In this document: positions 47,328-57,034 of the stretch, one piece after another
Layout: every line of letters starts with the position of its first letter
How positions within the stretch are numbered: position 1 is the first letter of the stretch
Assembly: GCA_965116115.1 (NCBI GenBank)
Contig: OZ220486.1
Location: 62,001-126,000 of the forward strand
DNA length: 64,000 nucleotides
Source: JAPOXR01 sp965116115
GTDB lineage: Bacteria; Pseudomonadota; Alphaproteobacteria; Rhodobacterales; Rhodobacteraceae
Direction of reading: 5' to 3'
Program-made: the position numbers and the translations under genes
The notes under the pieces: model-generated
The model's input: only the letters and a program-made list of their open reading frames with translations
What the model was told of the DNA's origin: nothing
Database searches by the model: none

Positions 47328-47994
47328 TGACGAACTGAATCTGCCGTTGATGACGCCGATGTTCCTGCAGCGGACGCACGGATCGGCGCCGATTCATCCA
47401 GATCCTGATGCGGGCTGTTTTCTGACCGCGGGATCATTTCAGCTGAACCGGAAGGATGTGGAGTCGGTGATTGTGTTGTTTTTTCTGTGGTTGGCCCGGC
47501 GCAGCCGGCGAGAAACGGGAACCGACATCCCTTGCGCCGCGGCGCAAGGGGAGGGACAACACCGCCTGTACAAAATTTCAACACACATCGGGACATTCCA
47601 AGTCTGCCGCTGTCACGCGGACAAAGGCAGGGAAGAGCGCGCAGATTCGATCATGACGCTTTGACAGCGATGACGTTTAGCGGCTGAAGGCCGCTTTGCA
47701 GGACGCGATGCACCTGTTCGGGGCTGACGGCAGGATCGTGCAGCCGGGCGGAGAGTCCCAACCCGCGAGGGGGCGGCGTGTCCGGCCCCGCATTTCTTGA
47801 ACCATCAGCTGGCGCGGTATTTCCACCGCTTCGGCAAAACGCATCCGAGCGCGGATGCGGACCGGTTCGGGCACGGCAATCGCCCGGATGCCCCGCGCGC
47901 GCAGAATCAAGCCGTGGCGCGGTTCCGCGAAGCGCATCCGGAACGGGGATCCCGGAGATTTTGCCGGGCCTTGCGCGGGAGCGCGTCTGCAAGC
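47328..47994. other. Gap with no recognisable gene
   Basis: About 670 bases between vsr and its decayed copy. No conserved protein seen in six frames. Confidence 0.45.
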
Positions 47995-48345
47995 GCGGCG
48001 AACCGCCCCCGAATCAGATGGCCGGCAAGTCGGAAAAACTGTGTCCGTCATTTGAAAACATTCTGTCGGCCATGCGGAACTGCCTGTTTCTTCCAGCGAA
48101 GAGCGAAACCGGAATATATGCGCTGTCAAGAGTGCGCGACATCAAGCCGGAAATTCGGCTGCCGCTGCCGGATTCACTGGAAAGATCCGCCGGACGGCAT
48201 AAGACCGTCTCCGGCCCGCTCCGCAAGGTCTTTTTCGTCCATGGCTGTTTCCGGCGCTGCGATAACCGCAAGGCCGTCGTGTTATGAAAACCGATATCGA
48301 ATGCTGGATTGCCGAAATCCTGTCCAATGTCGAGCGCGGCAGGTT
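47995..48345 (+). pseudogene. Decayed second copy of vsr
   Basis: DNA here aligns with 46840-47205. Shared stretches include CTTCCAGCGAAGAGCG near 48096, ATGCGCTGTCAAG near 48118, CGCGACATCAAGCCGGAAAT near 48136, and AAGGTCTTTTTCGTCCATGG near 48226. The protein pieces RVRDIKPEIRL and RKVFFVHGCF lie in one frame, while the ends shift. The active-site WHGH has become RRCD, and the GRPDIVF block is ruined. So it cannot be active. It may be a remnant of a second vsr gained separately or of a tandem duplication. Confidence 0.65.
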
Positions 48346-48546
48346 TGTCGTTTTTGACGTGTTTCGTTTCAGTTTGCCGCGCATTGAGGTCTTTATCCTT
48401 TTCCGGGACAGCGCGTGCCGCTCAGCGAATTGAGCCGGCGCGGCCGACCTTCACGACATTCGCCGCTGCGAATAATTTGGTTCTTGTCGGCTGCGGCCCC
48501 TTATAACGTTGCGGTCCCGGGACCAGGCGGAACAACGGTGCGGAAC

Positions 48547-48924
48547 ATGGCAGGACGATGGCGATTCTGGACACTGGCACTGCTCTGGCTTCCGGTTGGG
48601 ATTGCAGCGAGCGCGCTGGCGCGTTTTGGAATGCCCGCTGATCCGGCAATGGAATCAGGCGACGGAATCGCCGCATTCATGCTCCAAGCTGCAACGCTTG
48701 CGCCGGTTGCTCCGTGCGGCCTGCCGCTTGCGCTCGGGTGCCGGCGGCTGCGGCGCCTGGGTCTTGATCGCGCGGCGTGGTGCCTGGGAGCCGTCCTCGG
48801 ATCGGCGACGATCGCGGGAGCGCTCTCCGCCGGGCTGCTAGGCGCCGCCGGAGTCGCGGTATGCGCAGTCATATTAAGCTTCCCTGCGTGGGCGCTGGGG
48901 TGGTGGTTTTCGCGGCAGAAATAA
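48547..48924 (+). CDS. Small hypothetical membrane protein
   Basis: 125 residues from ATG 48547. Three to four hydrophobic segments: WTLALLWLPVGIAASALA near the start, ATLAPVAPCGLPLALGC, WCLGAVLGSATIAGALSAGL and GVAVCAVILSFPAWALGWW. No catalytic motif or known family recognised. A stretch GCRRLRRLGLDRA between helices is basic and probably faces the cytoplasm. Single gene. Confidence 0.55.
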   Translation: MAGRWRFWTLALLWLPVGIAASALARFGMPADPAMESGDGIAAFMLQAATLAPVAPCGLPLALGCRRLRRLGLDRAAWCLGAVLGSATIAGALSAGLLGAAGVAVCAVILSFPAWALGWWFSRQK

Positions 48925-49346
48925 AGCCGGACGCGCGCCGAAAGCCGTCAGACGGCGAACGGTTTCAAAGCGGCGCGGCGGCAGGTCTCCGCGGGTGAAC
49001 GGCGAGGTGCGCTGAATCACTCGACCGGCGCGGTCTTCTCGGCCCCGGCGTCGGAGCAAAACGGGAACTTCCAGGAAAGCCGCCGCCGGGCCGGCTTGAC
49101 GCCGGCACGCTTATGGATTTACATGCCTAGACTTGAAGCCGTGTATTGAGCCATGTCATCCGGCAGGCTTGTACGCCGCCGGAACCCGAAACGGCCGACA
49201 GGAGTGACGAAGCCGCCGCGCAGACGTTGATGAAACAAGCGGTGAAAGCCGTGCGGCAGGTCAAAATGCCGTTCGGGCCGTTTCCCGCCGAATCAGCGCA
49301 TGACCGCGACAGTGCGCGGAATCAGGTCAGGTTTTGATGTGACGTA
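48925..49346. other. Gap with no recognisable gene
   Basis: About 420 bases before the oxidoreductase operon. It should hold that operon's promoter. No clear boxes or protein family. Confidence 0.4.
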
Positions 49347-50582
49347 ATGTTTGTTCCTGAAACGATGAGCGCGGTTGTGCTGCGGGGCGCAGGGAAACGC
49401 TCAGTCGCAGTGGAAACTGTTCCTGTTCCTGTTCCCGGCCCGGGTCAGCTTCTGGCGAAGGTGGATGCGGCGGGGATTTGCGCTTCTCTGATAAAGACCA
49501 TCGACCAAGGAAGCGGCCATCCCTTCTTTTACGGACGGAATCTGGAGATGTTTCCTGCCGTTCTGGGTGATGAAGGCGCGGTCACAGTGGTCTGTGCCGG
49601 CCGAGACCTGCAGGACGCCTACCGCATCGGAAGCCGCTATGTTGTTCAGCCTGCTGTCGACTGCGCGCCTGTCAACAACCTTGATCGATATGCCGCCGGG
49701 GGAGCGGGAATCACGAAAGTCGCCTGCGGTTACACTCTTCCCGGACTTCTTGCCCAGTATATGCTGATTCCCGAAGAGGTTCTTCTCGCGCACTGCCTCG
49801 TGCCCGTGCCTTCAAACGACATACCCTACGCCCATGCCGCAATCGCAGAACCGATTTCATGCTGCGTTTCGGGCCAGCAACACCACATGCATCTGGTTCA
49901 GGACAAACTGACGGCCCGAAGGAGGGCGTCAGTCGGTCTGCGGAAGGGCGGCGTGACCGCTGTCGTGGGTCTTGGGGCCATGGGTCGGATGAATGTGGAG
50001 GTCGCCCTGATCGGAGGCGCAGGCACGGTGATTTGCTCCGACCCCTTGGAAAGCCGCCGGGCCAAGACTGAGGCTTTGTTCGCAGACCGGGCGCGGAAGT
50101 CCGGCGCCGCGCTCCATACCGCGGCTCCGGAACGCATTGCCGAGGTAGCCGCTCTGGTTTCGGGCGGGAAGGGCGTTGACGACCTGATCATTGCGGTCGG
50201 CGCGGCGCCGGTGATCGAGGCTTCGCTGCCGCTGCTGGCCAAAGGAGGTTCGGCAAGTATTTTCGCCGGATTGACGAAAGGCGCGGAGAAGGTCGTGATC
50301 GATGCCAATTCCGTTCACTATAACGAGACCTGCATAAGCGGTTCTTCCGGCGGCACGGCATGGGATATCGGACGGACGCTCCGCTGGATGGCGGACGGCG
50401 GCATAAATGCCGCGCCGCATATCGCAAAGATCGGAAGCATGTCACAGGCTCTGGAGCTGATTGAAGACGTCCGGCGGCAGCGGCTTGACGGCAAAGCGGT
50501 TCTGTATCCGCACCGCCCGGTTGACTCCTCTTTCGAAGTCGACGCCTGGACCTCTGAAGACGAAGCGGGGCATCTCGCGTGA
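49347..50582 (+). CDS. Zinc-type medium-chain dehydrogenase (MDR family)
   Basis: 411 residues; an ATG at 49365 is an alternative start. N-terminal GroES-like domain with VDAAGICASLIKT (the usual catalytic GICxSD region, here without Asp) and VLGDEGAVTVV in place of GHE. The nucleotide-binding fold has VVGLGAMGRMNVEVALIGGA. AIAEPISCCV fits family members acting on sugar alcohols. Changes at the zinc-ligand positions mean the metal site may differ. First gene of a four-gene operon. Confidence 0.82.
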   Translation: MFVPETMSAVVLRGAGKRSVAVETVPVPVPGPGQLLAKVDAAGICASLIKTIDQGSGHPFFYGRNLEMFPAVLGDEGAVTVVCAGRDLQDAYRIGSRYVVQPAVDCAPVNNLDRYAAGGAGITKVACGYTLPGLLAQYMLIPEEVLLAHCLVPVPSNDIPYAHAAIAEPISCCVSGQQHHMHLVQDKLTARRRASVGLRKGGVTAVVGLGAMGRMNVEVALIGGAGTVICSDPLESRRAKTEALFADRARKSGAALHTAAPERIAEVAALVSGGKGVDDLIIAVGAAPVIEASLPLLAKGGSASIFAGLTKGAEKVVIDANSVHYNETCISGSSGGTAWDIGRTLRWMADGGINAAPHIAKIGSMSQALELIEDVRRQRLDGKAVLYPHRPVDSSFEVDAWTSEDEAGHLA

Positions 50583-51784
50583 GCGCGTTCGCAGGCATCG
50601 GCATGGGCGCGATCCAAGCAGGGCTGTTTCTCCCGAGAGCGCAGGAAGCGGGCATGCGGCGCACCGTGCTTGTCAGGCGACGCGAGCAGGCGAAGCGCGC
50701 AGCTTCGTCTTCCCGGCTGTGCGTCAACGTCGCGCACAGCGACGGTCTTTCGACACTCGAACTCACGGATGTCGGCGCAGTCGCTCTCGCCGACCCGGGC
50801 TGCTGCGATGTTCTGACCGCCGCCGCAGAGATCGCCGTGGCGGTGCCGTCGGTTGAGGATTATGCTGGTCTGGCGCCGCTGCTCGCTGAAGCCACCAGAC
50901 GCAAAGATGCCGGCTTGGGCCCGAAGTGCCTGTTCTACGCGTGCCAGAACGAGCCTGCGGCCGCAGAAGCGCTGAAGAACGCGGTGATCGGCTCAGGCGG
51001 CAGCGACCAGATGTTCCAAACACTCGACACTGTGATCGGCAAGATGTCCCGGACAATCAGGGACGCGGACGAAGCCGCGCTGCTCGGCCTGGTTCCGGGT
51101 GCGTCGGGAATGGACGAATCCTGGCTGGTTGAAGAATACGATGACATCTACATATCCAAACCGGACGCGAGCTTGGGGTTCCAACGCCGGCTGCCCCGCC
51201 TGACCGAATGCGATGATCTGCGGCCATTCGAGATTTCCAAACTCAACGGACACAATGCGGCGCATTCGGCGCTTGCCTATGCCGGACAGCTTCTGGGCTG
51301 CGGGCGTATTTCCGATGTCATGGCCTGCATGCCGGTTCGCGACTTGGTGACGGAAGCGTTTCTGCACGAGACCGGCGCGGTTCTCCGGAAACGGTTCGGG
51401 AACAGGAATCCGCTGTTCACGGAGAATGGATGGGAACGGCACGCCGACGGACTTTTCGCACGGATGGCCAGTCCGTGGCTTCGCGACGACTGCCGCCGCG
51501 TCGGACGGAACCCTGAACGGAAACTGGGCTGGAATGACCGGCTGATCGGCACCGTCCGGCTGATCGAGGCGGCAGGCTGCCGCGCCGAACGCTGGCGGGT
51601 TGCCGCGCGCTGCGCGGCGGAGGCCTGCGGCTTCACCGAAGATTCGCTGGCCCGGCTATGGCGCGGGGCGGGCGCCCGCGGCGCGGAAGTTGACGCTATG
51701 CTTCGGGGGCAGCGTGACTTGTCATCCAGCTACGCCGCATGGCGTAACGAAATCAGTGCCTGTTGCAATTCACGAAACATCTGA
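50579..51784 (+). CDS. Mannitol/polyol dehydrogenase-like protein
   Basis: 401 residues. It begins with a Rossmann pattern (GIGMGAIQAGLFL). The C-terminal half has KLNGHNAAHSALAYAGQLLGCG, cited by its core KLNGHNAAHSALAY, which matches the conserved Lys/Asn/His region of the mannitol-1-phosphate/long-chain polyol dehydrogenase family. It overlaps the previous gene by 4 bases. Substrate is unknown; likely oxidises a polyol or its phosphate with NAD. The middle part is divergent. Confidence 0.72.
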   Translation: MSAFAGIGMGAIQAGLFLPRAQEAGMRRTVLVRRREQAKRAASSSRLCVNVAHSDGLSTLELTDVGAVALADPGCCDVLTAAAEIAVAVPSVEDYAGLAPLLAEATRRKDAGLGPKCLFYACQNEPAAAEALKNAVIGSGGSDQMFQTLDTVIGKMSRTIRDADEAALLGLVPGASGMDESWLVEEYDDIYISKPDASLGFQRRLPRLTECDDLRPFEISKLNGHNAAHSALAYAGQLLGCGRISDVMACMPVRDLVTEAFLHETGAVLRKRFGNRNPLFTENGWERHADGLFARMASPWLRDDCRRVGRNPERKLGWNDRLIGTVRLIEAAGCRAERWRVAARCAAEACGFTEDSLARLWRGAGARGAEVDAMLRGQRDLSSSYAAWRNEISACCNSRNI

Positions 51785-51793
51785 GGGACAACC

Positions 51794-52621
51794 ATGACCA
51801 AACCCCGCCTCAACCGCTTTCTTGCCTCCGACGGCAAGTGTTTCGATGTGGCCATTGACCACGGCTTTTTCAACGAGCCGGGATTTCTGTCCGGTATAGA
51901 GGATATGCGCGCCGCCGTCTCCGGCATCGCCGCGGCGGGGCCGGACGCGATTCAGCTGTCGCCGGGGATGGCGCGGCTGCTGCAGGACGTTCCCGGCAGG
52001 CGGAAACCGTCTCTGGTGCTGCGGACAGACGTCGCCAATGTCTATGCCGGAGATTTGCCGCGGCATCTCTTCAGCGTCATGATCGACGATCCCGTGGGGC
52101 AGGCCGTTGCCCTCGACGCCGCCTGTCTGTGCGTCAACCTTCTGCTGTTGCCCGGCCGGCCGGAAGTGCACCGCGACTGCGTCAGAAATATCTGCCGGAT
52201 CAAACCCGCCGCCGATTCAGCCGGCATGCCCCTCATGGTCGAACCCCTTGTGATGATGGACAATGCTGAGGCCGGGGGCTACACGGTCAACGGCGACCTG
52301 TCGCTGATCCGGGCATTGGTGCGCCAAGCCGTGGAACTGGGCGCGGATGTGGTGAAAGCCGACCCGACCGATGACGCGATGGAATACCACAAGGTCGTGG
52401 AAGCCGCTTCGGGCATACCGGTTCTTGTGCGCGGGGGCGGCCGGGTGACCGACCGGGAAATCCTTCGGCGCACCGCCGAAATCATGGCGCAGGGCGCAAG
52501 CGGCATCGTTTATGGAAGAAACGTCATCCAGCACGCAAATCCCGCTGCGATCACCAAGGCTTTGATGGCTGTCGTTCATCAAGGGCTGGATCCCGAGACG
52601 GCTCTGGGAATGCTGGCATGA
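51794..52621 (+). CDS. Class I aldolase, DeoC/LacD/FbaB (DhnA) type
   Basis: 275 residues. TIM-barrel aldolase using a Schiff-base lysine, here in GADVVKADPTDD. Also AIDHGFF at the start, and VRGGGRVTDREIL and GIVYGRNVIQH, the phosphate-binding loops. Related enzymes cleave sugar phosphates or LsrF-type substrates. Preceded by a ribosome binding site (TGAGGGACAACC). Its stop overlaps the next start by 4 bases. It probably splits the product of the two dehydrogenases into two smaller units. Confidence 0.85.
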   Translation: MTKPRLNRFLASDGKCFDVAIDHGFFNEPGFLSGIEDMRAAVSGIAAAGPDAIQLSPGMARLLQDVPGRRKPSLVLRTDVANVYAGDLPRHLFSVMIDDPVGQAVALDAACLCVNLLLLPGRPEVHRDCVRNICRIKPAADSAGMPLMVEPLVMMDNAEAGGYTVNGDLSLIRALVRQAVELGADVVKADPTDDAMEYHKVVEAASGIPVLVRGGGRVTDREILRRTAEIMAQGASGIVYGRNVIQHANPAAITKALMAVVHQGLDPETALGMLA

Positions 52622-53739
52622 AAACCATTCGCTTCGGGATCATCGGCGGCGGGTTCATGGGCAAGGAGATCGCGTCGGCGACAGCGCGGTGGATGCACAT
52701 TGACGCGCCGTTCGCCCGTCCGGAAATTGCCGCGGTATGCGACGTGGACGCCGTCGCGCGCAAATGGTTCATCGACAACGTGCCGGGCTGCGCCTACGCG
52801 ACCGACGACTATGTCTCCCTTCTCGGGCGCGATGACATTGACGGGATATACTGCGCCGTGCCCCACCACCTGCACGCGGATCTGTATGTCGATATCATCA
52901 AATCGGGTAAGCATCTGCTGGGCGAGAAGCCGTTCGGCATCGACAAGCCGGCAAACGACCGGATACTGGACGCTGCCGGGGAGCGGCCCGACCTGCTGGT
53001 CCGGTCGTCATCCGAATTCCCCTTCTACCCCGGAGCGCAGGCGGTGGTCAGAGCTCTGGCGGAGGGGTCTCCGGGACAGATCATTTCCGTGCGCGCCCGG
53101 TTCCTGCATTCCAGTGATCTGGACCCGGGCAAGCCCGTCAACTGGAAGCGGGTGCGGGCGTTCAACGGAGCGTACGGCTGCATGGGCGATCTGGGGCTGC
53201 ACGTCATGCACATACCTCTGCGGTTCGGATGGGAACCTTCGAAAATCGTCGCGCAGCTGAGCAATATCGTCACCGAACGCCCCGACGGAAAGGGCGGCAC
53301 GGCTCCGTGCGAGACGTGGGACAATGCTTCCATTCACGGAATGGTCGAAGGCCATGGCCGGCCCTTTCCGATAACACTGGAAACCAAGCGCATCGCTCCC
53401 GGAGAAATGAACAGCTGGGAAATCGAAGTGGACGGAACAAGACGTTCCGTCGCTTACTCGACCAAAACGCCCAAGACACTGCGTGTTCTGGACTATGAAA
53501 ACGGCGGGCCGCAAGACTGGAAACACCGCGACCTGGGCTATTCCAGCGCCTACGAATCGATAACCGCCGGCATATTTGAATTCGGTTTTTCTGACGGTCT
53601 TCTGCAGATGTGGGCGGCATTCCTCGACGAACTTGTCCACGGAAGGGAGGGAATGACCCAGCCGTTCTATTGCGCCACGCCTCAGGAAACGGCCGCATCC
53701 CACCGCATTATGACTTCGGCACTGAAGAACGCGTTGTGA
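52618..53739 (+). CDS. Gfo/Idh/MocA family oxidoreductase
   Basis: 373 residues. N-terminal NAD-binding fold with FGIIGGGFMGKEIA. The family motif is GKHLLGEKPFGID with the catalytic Lys of EKP. GCMGDLGLHVMHIPLRFG carries the conserved GDLGxH block. Such enzymes oxidise or reduce sugars and cyclitols. Last gene of the operon. Confidence 0.9.
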   Translation: MKTIRFGIIGGGFMGKEIASATARWMHIDAPFARPEIAAVCDVDAVARKWFIDNVPGCAYATDDYVSLLGRDDIDGIYCAVPHHLHADLYVDIIKSGKHLLGEKPFGIDKPANDRILDAAGERPDLLVRSSSEFPFYPGAQAVVRALAEGSPGQIISVRARFLHSSDLDPGKPVNWKRVRAFNGAYGCMGDLGLHVMHIPLRFGWEPSKIVAQLSNIVTERPDGKGGTAPCETWDNASIHGMVEGHGRPFPITLETKRIAPGEMNSWEIEVDGTRRSVAYSTKTPKTLRVLDYENGGPQDWKHRDLGYSSAYESITAGIFEFGFSDGLLQMWAAFLDELVHGREGMTQPFYCATPQETAASHRIMTSALKNAL

Positions 53740-53817
53740 GATGCCCCGAAACATCCTCCGCGCAAAGAGGCTTAACGGCCGGATAGGCTGCCTGTGAAGG
53801 ATTGACCGTATCCGACT

Positions 53818-54282
53818 GTGCCGGGACGCCGCGCATATCTCAAAAACGTTGTCTGCAGCTGCGGTCAGCCGTTTCCGGGCCCCGAACAATACGGCTGCGC
53901 CGCTCTCCACGGCCGCCGCCCGGCTGTCCGCATCAAGCGTAAACGCGATATCCTGAAGACCGGAGAGCGCAGCGTCGAGGCGGCCCGGTGCCTTACCTCT
54001 CTCGGTCCCGAACGCGCCGGACCCGAGGATCTTCTGAGGCTCGTGCGCGACTGCTGGGTCATAGAAAACCGGGTTCACTGCGCGCGCGGCTTCACCTGCG
54101 ACGAGGACCGCTGCAGGGCCTGTGCGCGCCATCTGCCGCGCAACCTCTCCTGCCTGACGAACGCCGCCATTGCCATCGTGCGCTGCGGCGGACGCTTCAG
54201 CTGTATGCCTGAGGCTGACCGGCATTACGCCGCCCGCGCCCGGGACGCGCTCGACGCGATCCTTATCCCGCCCGGCGGATGA
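53818..54282 (+). pseudogene. ISAs1-family transposase remnant (C-terminal part)
   Basis: An open frame of about 155 residues covers the C-terminal third of an ISAs1-type transposase: LTSLGPERAGPEDLLRLVRD, WVIENRVH with the last catalytic Glu, FTCDEDRCR, HLPRNLSCLTNAAIAIVR and RFSCMPEADRHYAARA. The N-terminal two thirds are gone. It differs from the remnant at 39400, so it came from a different element. Confidence 0.75.
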
Positions 54283-54511
54283 ACCGCCGCTCCTGACCCG
54301 CGCGATGCGCCGGGAACGCGCCGCCGGACGGCGCGACGGGGCAGACGCGCCCAATGCTCCGAAAAGCGTGTTCAGATAGCCATGATGCGCTGACAGCGGC
54401 TGCTGAAACCGGCGCACAGAGAACCCGGGACGCCTCAAGCATGCCCGTTCCCTGTCGCATCAGCGCTCCAGGCCCGACAATAAAATGGTTCTGACAATAT
54501 CCCCGGGGTGC
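54283..54511. other. Short gap after the transposase remnant
   Basis: No gene seen. Probably the decayed end of the ISAs1 element and the upstream region of the PIN/ATPase operon. Confidence 0.35.
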
Positions 54512-54540
54512 TTGACGCACGCTATATCAGGGGCTAGAAT
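54512..54540 (+). promoter_or_regulatory. Sigma-70-like promoter of the PIN/ATPase operon
   Basis: TTGACG (54512-54517), 17 bases, TAGAAT (54535-54540). Both boxes differ from the consensus by one base. It lies about 90 bases before the GTG start of the first gene, leaving a leader RNA of about 85 bases. A second CTAG within it carries no element. Confidence 0.55.
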
Positions 54541-54712
54541 TTGCCGCGCTGTAACCAAATATCGACGGTGGCTCGGCTGGCGGGCGTATGTGCGCCGTGG
54601 GATCTCGCTGAAACATTGAGTTAGAGACAAACGTGCAAAATGATTCGAGCCCAAGGCTGATAATTTCTATCTGGAAGGATTTCGTGCCTCCGCGTATTCT
54701 TACCCTGCCTAG

Positions 54713-56899
54713 CCTCGATTCCCAACGGCCATAATTGATGTGAATCCAGCGGCGACCGCGAACCGCCGGATCGATCCGTTATCGTTCGGCGGGCGGCGTT
54801 TGCCGTGCTCCCCGCCCTGATCGGACGGATGTCGGTCTTGCCGCCGCCGGCATGTAATCATCGTATTTAAGGTTTTCAGCACTGACTATCACGCTCTCAT
54901 AAAGGGCCGCGGCACGGCATCAGAATCAGGACAGGCGACGCTTCCGGGTTCAGTGCCCGCCTTCTGAGTCGATTCCAAGCTTTCTTTCATGTGTCCTGTA
55001 TCAATGCGCGGCGCGGTTCCGCGCAATTCCGGCTTGCGGCAGAATCAATAATGTGATATAGTGGAAATAGTATTCAAACTACATGAGTTACTATGACTGA
55101 ATTGGCCGAACTCTTCCGCAAGCCGCAGTCCCGGAACTGTCTCCAGTACGAGGCTCTCCGGGCTTACTTCCTCGACGGCGCAGAGGCCGCGGAGGCCGCG
55201 AGGCGCTTCGGATACAGCCTCGGATCCTTCCGCAACCTGTGCGCGAAGCTGCGCGGGAACCCGGATCTGTCTTCCTTCTTCGCCGAGCGCAGGCCGGGTC
55301 CGAAGCCGAACCCCGGCGAGCCTCTCAGGCTGCGGCGGGACCGGCGCATCCTTGAGCTTCGCAGGACCGCCGGCCTCTCGGTCAGCGAGATCAGCCGGAA
55401 GCTCGGGGAGGAAGGGATGCCCGCCGGAACGACGACCGTGCAACGCGCGCTCCGCAGGAACGGCGTCGGCAAGCTGCCGCGCCGGTCGCCCGGCGAGCGC
55501 GAAGCCGCCCTCCGGCCGATCTCCGCCCCGGTCGCCGACGCCCGGGAGCTCGACCTTTCGCCGCGGCGCCTGCGCACCGGGTTCGGCGGGCTGTTCCTGT
55601 TCGTTCCCGACCTTGTCCGGCTTGATCTCGACCGGATCGTCGCTGACAGCGGCATGCCGGGCAGCGGGATGATCCCCGCGGGCCATGCTTTCCGGGCCCT
55701 GCTGGCTCTGAAGCTCCAGTGAGTCGGACGGCCGCCGCACATCATGGCCGACATCCTCGATCCCGGCACAGCTCTGTTCGCCGGGCTGAACATTATGCCT
55801 GAACGGTCAAGCCTGACCGAGTATTCCGGGCGCGTCGACCCGAAGCTGTGCGCCGGCCTCATGGACCGCCGGCACCGGGCGCTGAAAGGCTTGGAGACGG
55901 ACCTCGGCGGGGACGGCTCCTTCGACCTCGATTTCCATACCATCCCCTGGCACGGGAAGGATCCGGAGGCGCCCGTCGAACGGCATTACGTCTCCAAGCG
56001 GAGCCGCAGGCAGAAGGGCGTCCTCGCCTTCCTCGCCCGCGACGCCGACGCCCGCCTGCTCGTCTACGCGAACGCCCGGGTCCGCAAGGCGGACCAGAAC
56101 GATGAGATCCTCCGGTTCATCGGGTTCTGGGACGAGCGCAATGGCGGCCTGCCTAGGGAACCAGTGTTCGATTCCCGGCTGACGACGCATGCGAATCTCT
56201 GGCGGATCAACGAGAGAGGCATTGACTTCCTGACCCTCCGCAGGCGGACTGGATCGCTTCTCGACGCTGTCGCTGACGCCCCGGAAAGCGACTGGAAGCA
56301 GGTGCGCCTTACTGATGTCGGGCGGATCTACCGCACGCCCGGGGTTCTCGACCGGCGCGTCCGGATCTCCGGCTATCCGGGCGACATCCGCCAGTTGGCA
56401 GTGCGCGGACTGGGTCACGAACGGCCGACCCTGCTGCTCACTGAGCAGATGAAGACCTCCGCGAGCCAGCTCGTCGACCGTTACGCCCGGCGGATGGTGA
56501 TCGAGAACGCCATCGCTGACGCGATCGACTTCTTCCACATGGACGCGCTGTCCGCCGCGGTCCCGATGAAGATCGATCTCGATCTTCAGCTCACCCTCAT
56601 GGCCGGCGGCCTGTACCGGCTGCTGGCCGTCCGCGTCGGAAACGGCAAGAGGAACGCGAAGTCGCGCACGCTGTTCCGCAACTTCGTCAAAGCGCCGGCG
56701 GACATCACGATCGGAAAAGACAGCATCGACGTCCGGATCGGACGGCGGGCGAACAATCCGTTCCTCCTCAACGCCTCATACGACGAAACTGACATCGCCG
56801 TCCCATGGCTCGGGAACCATAGGCTGCGGATCAGCTTCCTGTGAACGCCGCATGCGGAAGCCCGGGATTCACATCAATTATGGCCGTTGGGAATCGAGG
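54713..56899 (+). mobile_element. IS element of about 2.19 kb with 39-bp perfect inverted ends
   Basis: The sequence 54709-54747 is repeated exactly, inverted, at 56865-56903. The outer four bases are CTAG at both ends and read as either end of the element or as a 4-bp target duplication. Left non-coding part of 345 bases, then a transposase region. It sits in the first gene of the PIN/ATPase operon. The family is uncertain: a DDE transposase of about 580 residues, IS4/IS5-like. Confidence 0.85.
55093..56844 (+). pseudogene. DDE transposase with one in-frame TGA
   Basis: Part 1 (55093-55722, 209 residues) has a helix-turn-helix region (LSVSEISRKLGEEGMPAGTT) and ends ALLALKLQ before TGA at 55720-55722. 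Part 2 (55744-56844, 366 residues) continues in the same frame with HIMADILDPGTALFAGLN. The usual order in this group is ALLALKL then HxMD, so the TGA interrupts one protein. Part 2 carries FDLDFHTIPWHG (first Asp) and RRMVIENAIADAIDFFHMDAL (key part VIENAIADAIDFF, last Glu). The element has perfect ends, so the stop is recent. Confidence 0.75.
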
Positions 56900-57034
56900 C
56901 TAGTGAAGAAGGCGGGCGATTCTTGGATTCGAAGTCTGACTTGCAGGAGGAAATTTACTCTTGGCGACCGCGCGAGGATGTCTTCGCCGGGATTTCTGAC
57001 ACTGCCGTCCGACTGAACCTGCATCGTCAACTAG

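Noticed and set aside
53008..54438. 476-residue minus-strand open frame
   Set aside because: Antisense to the Gfo/Idh gene and the ISAs1 remnant.
55045..56538. Minus-strand frames over the 2.19-kb IS
   Set aside because: Shadows of the transposase, which has clear catalytic blocks on the plus strand.
2387..56844. Stop-codon recoding in this organism (TAG at 3389, TGA at 55720)
   Set aside because: Both TAG and TGA end clearly normal genes here (for example TGA at ubiG and in the cas operon overlaps, TAG at the IS5 transposase), so simple mutation is the better explanation.
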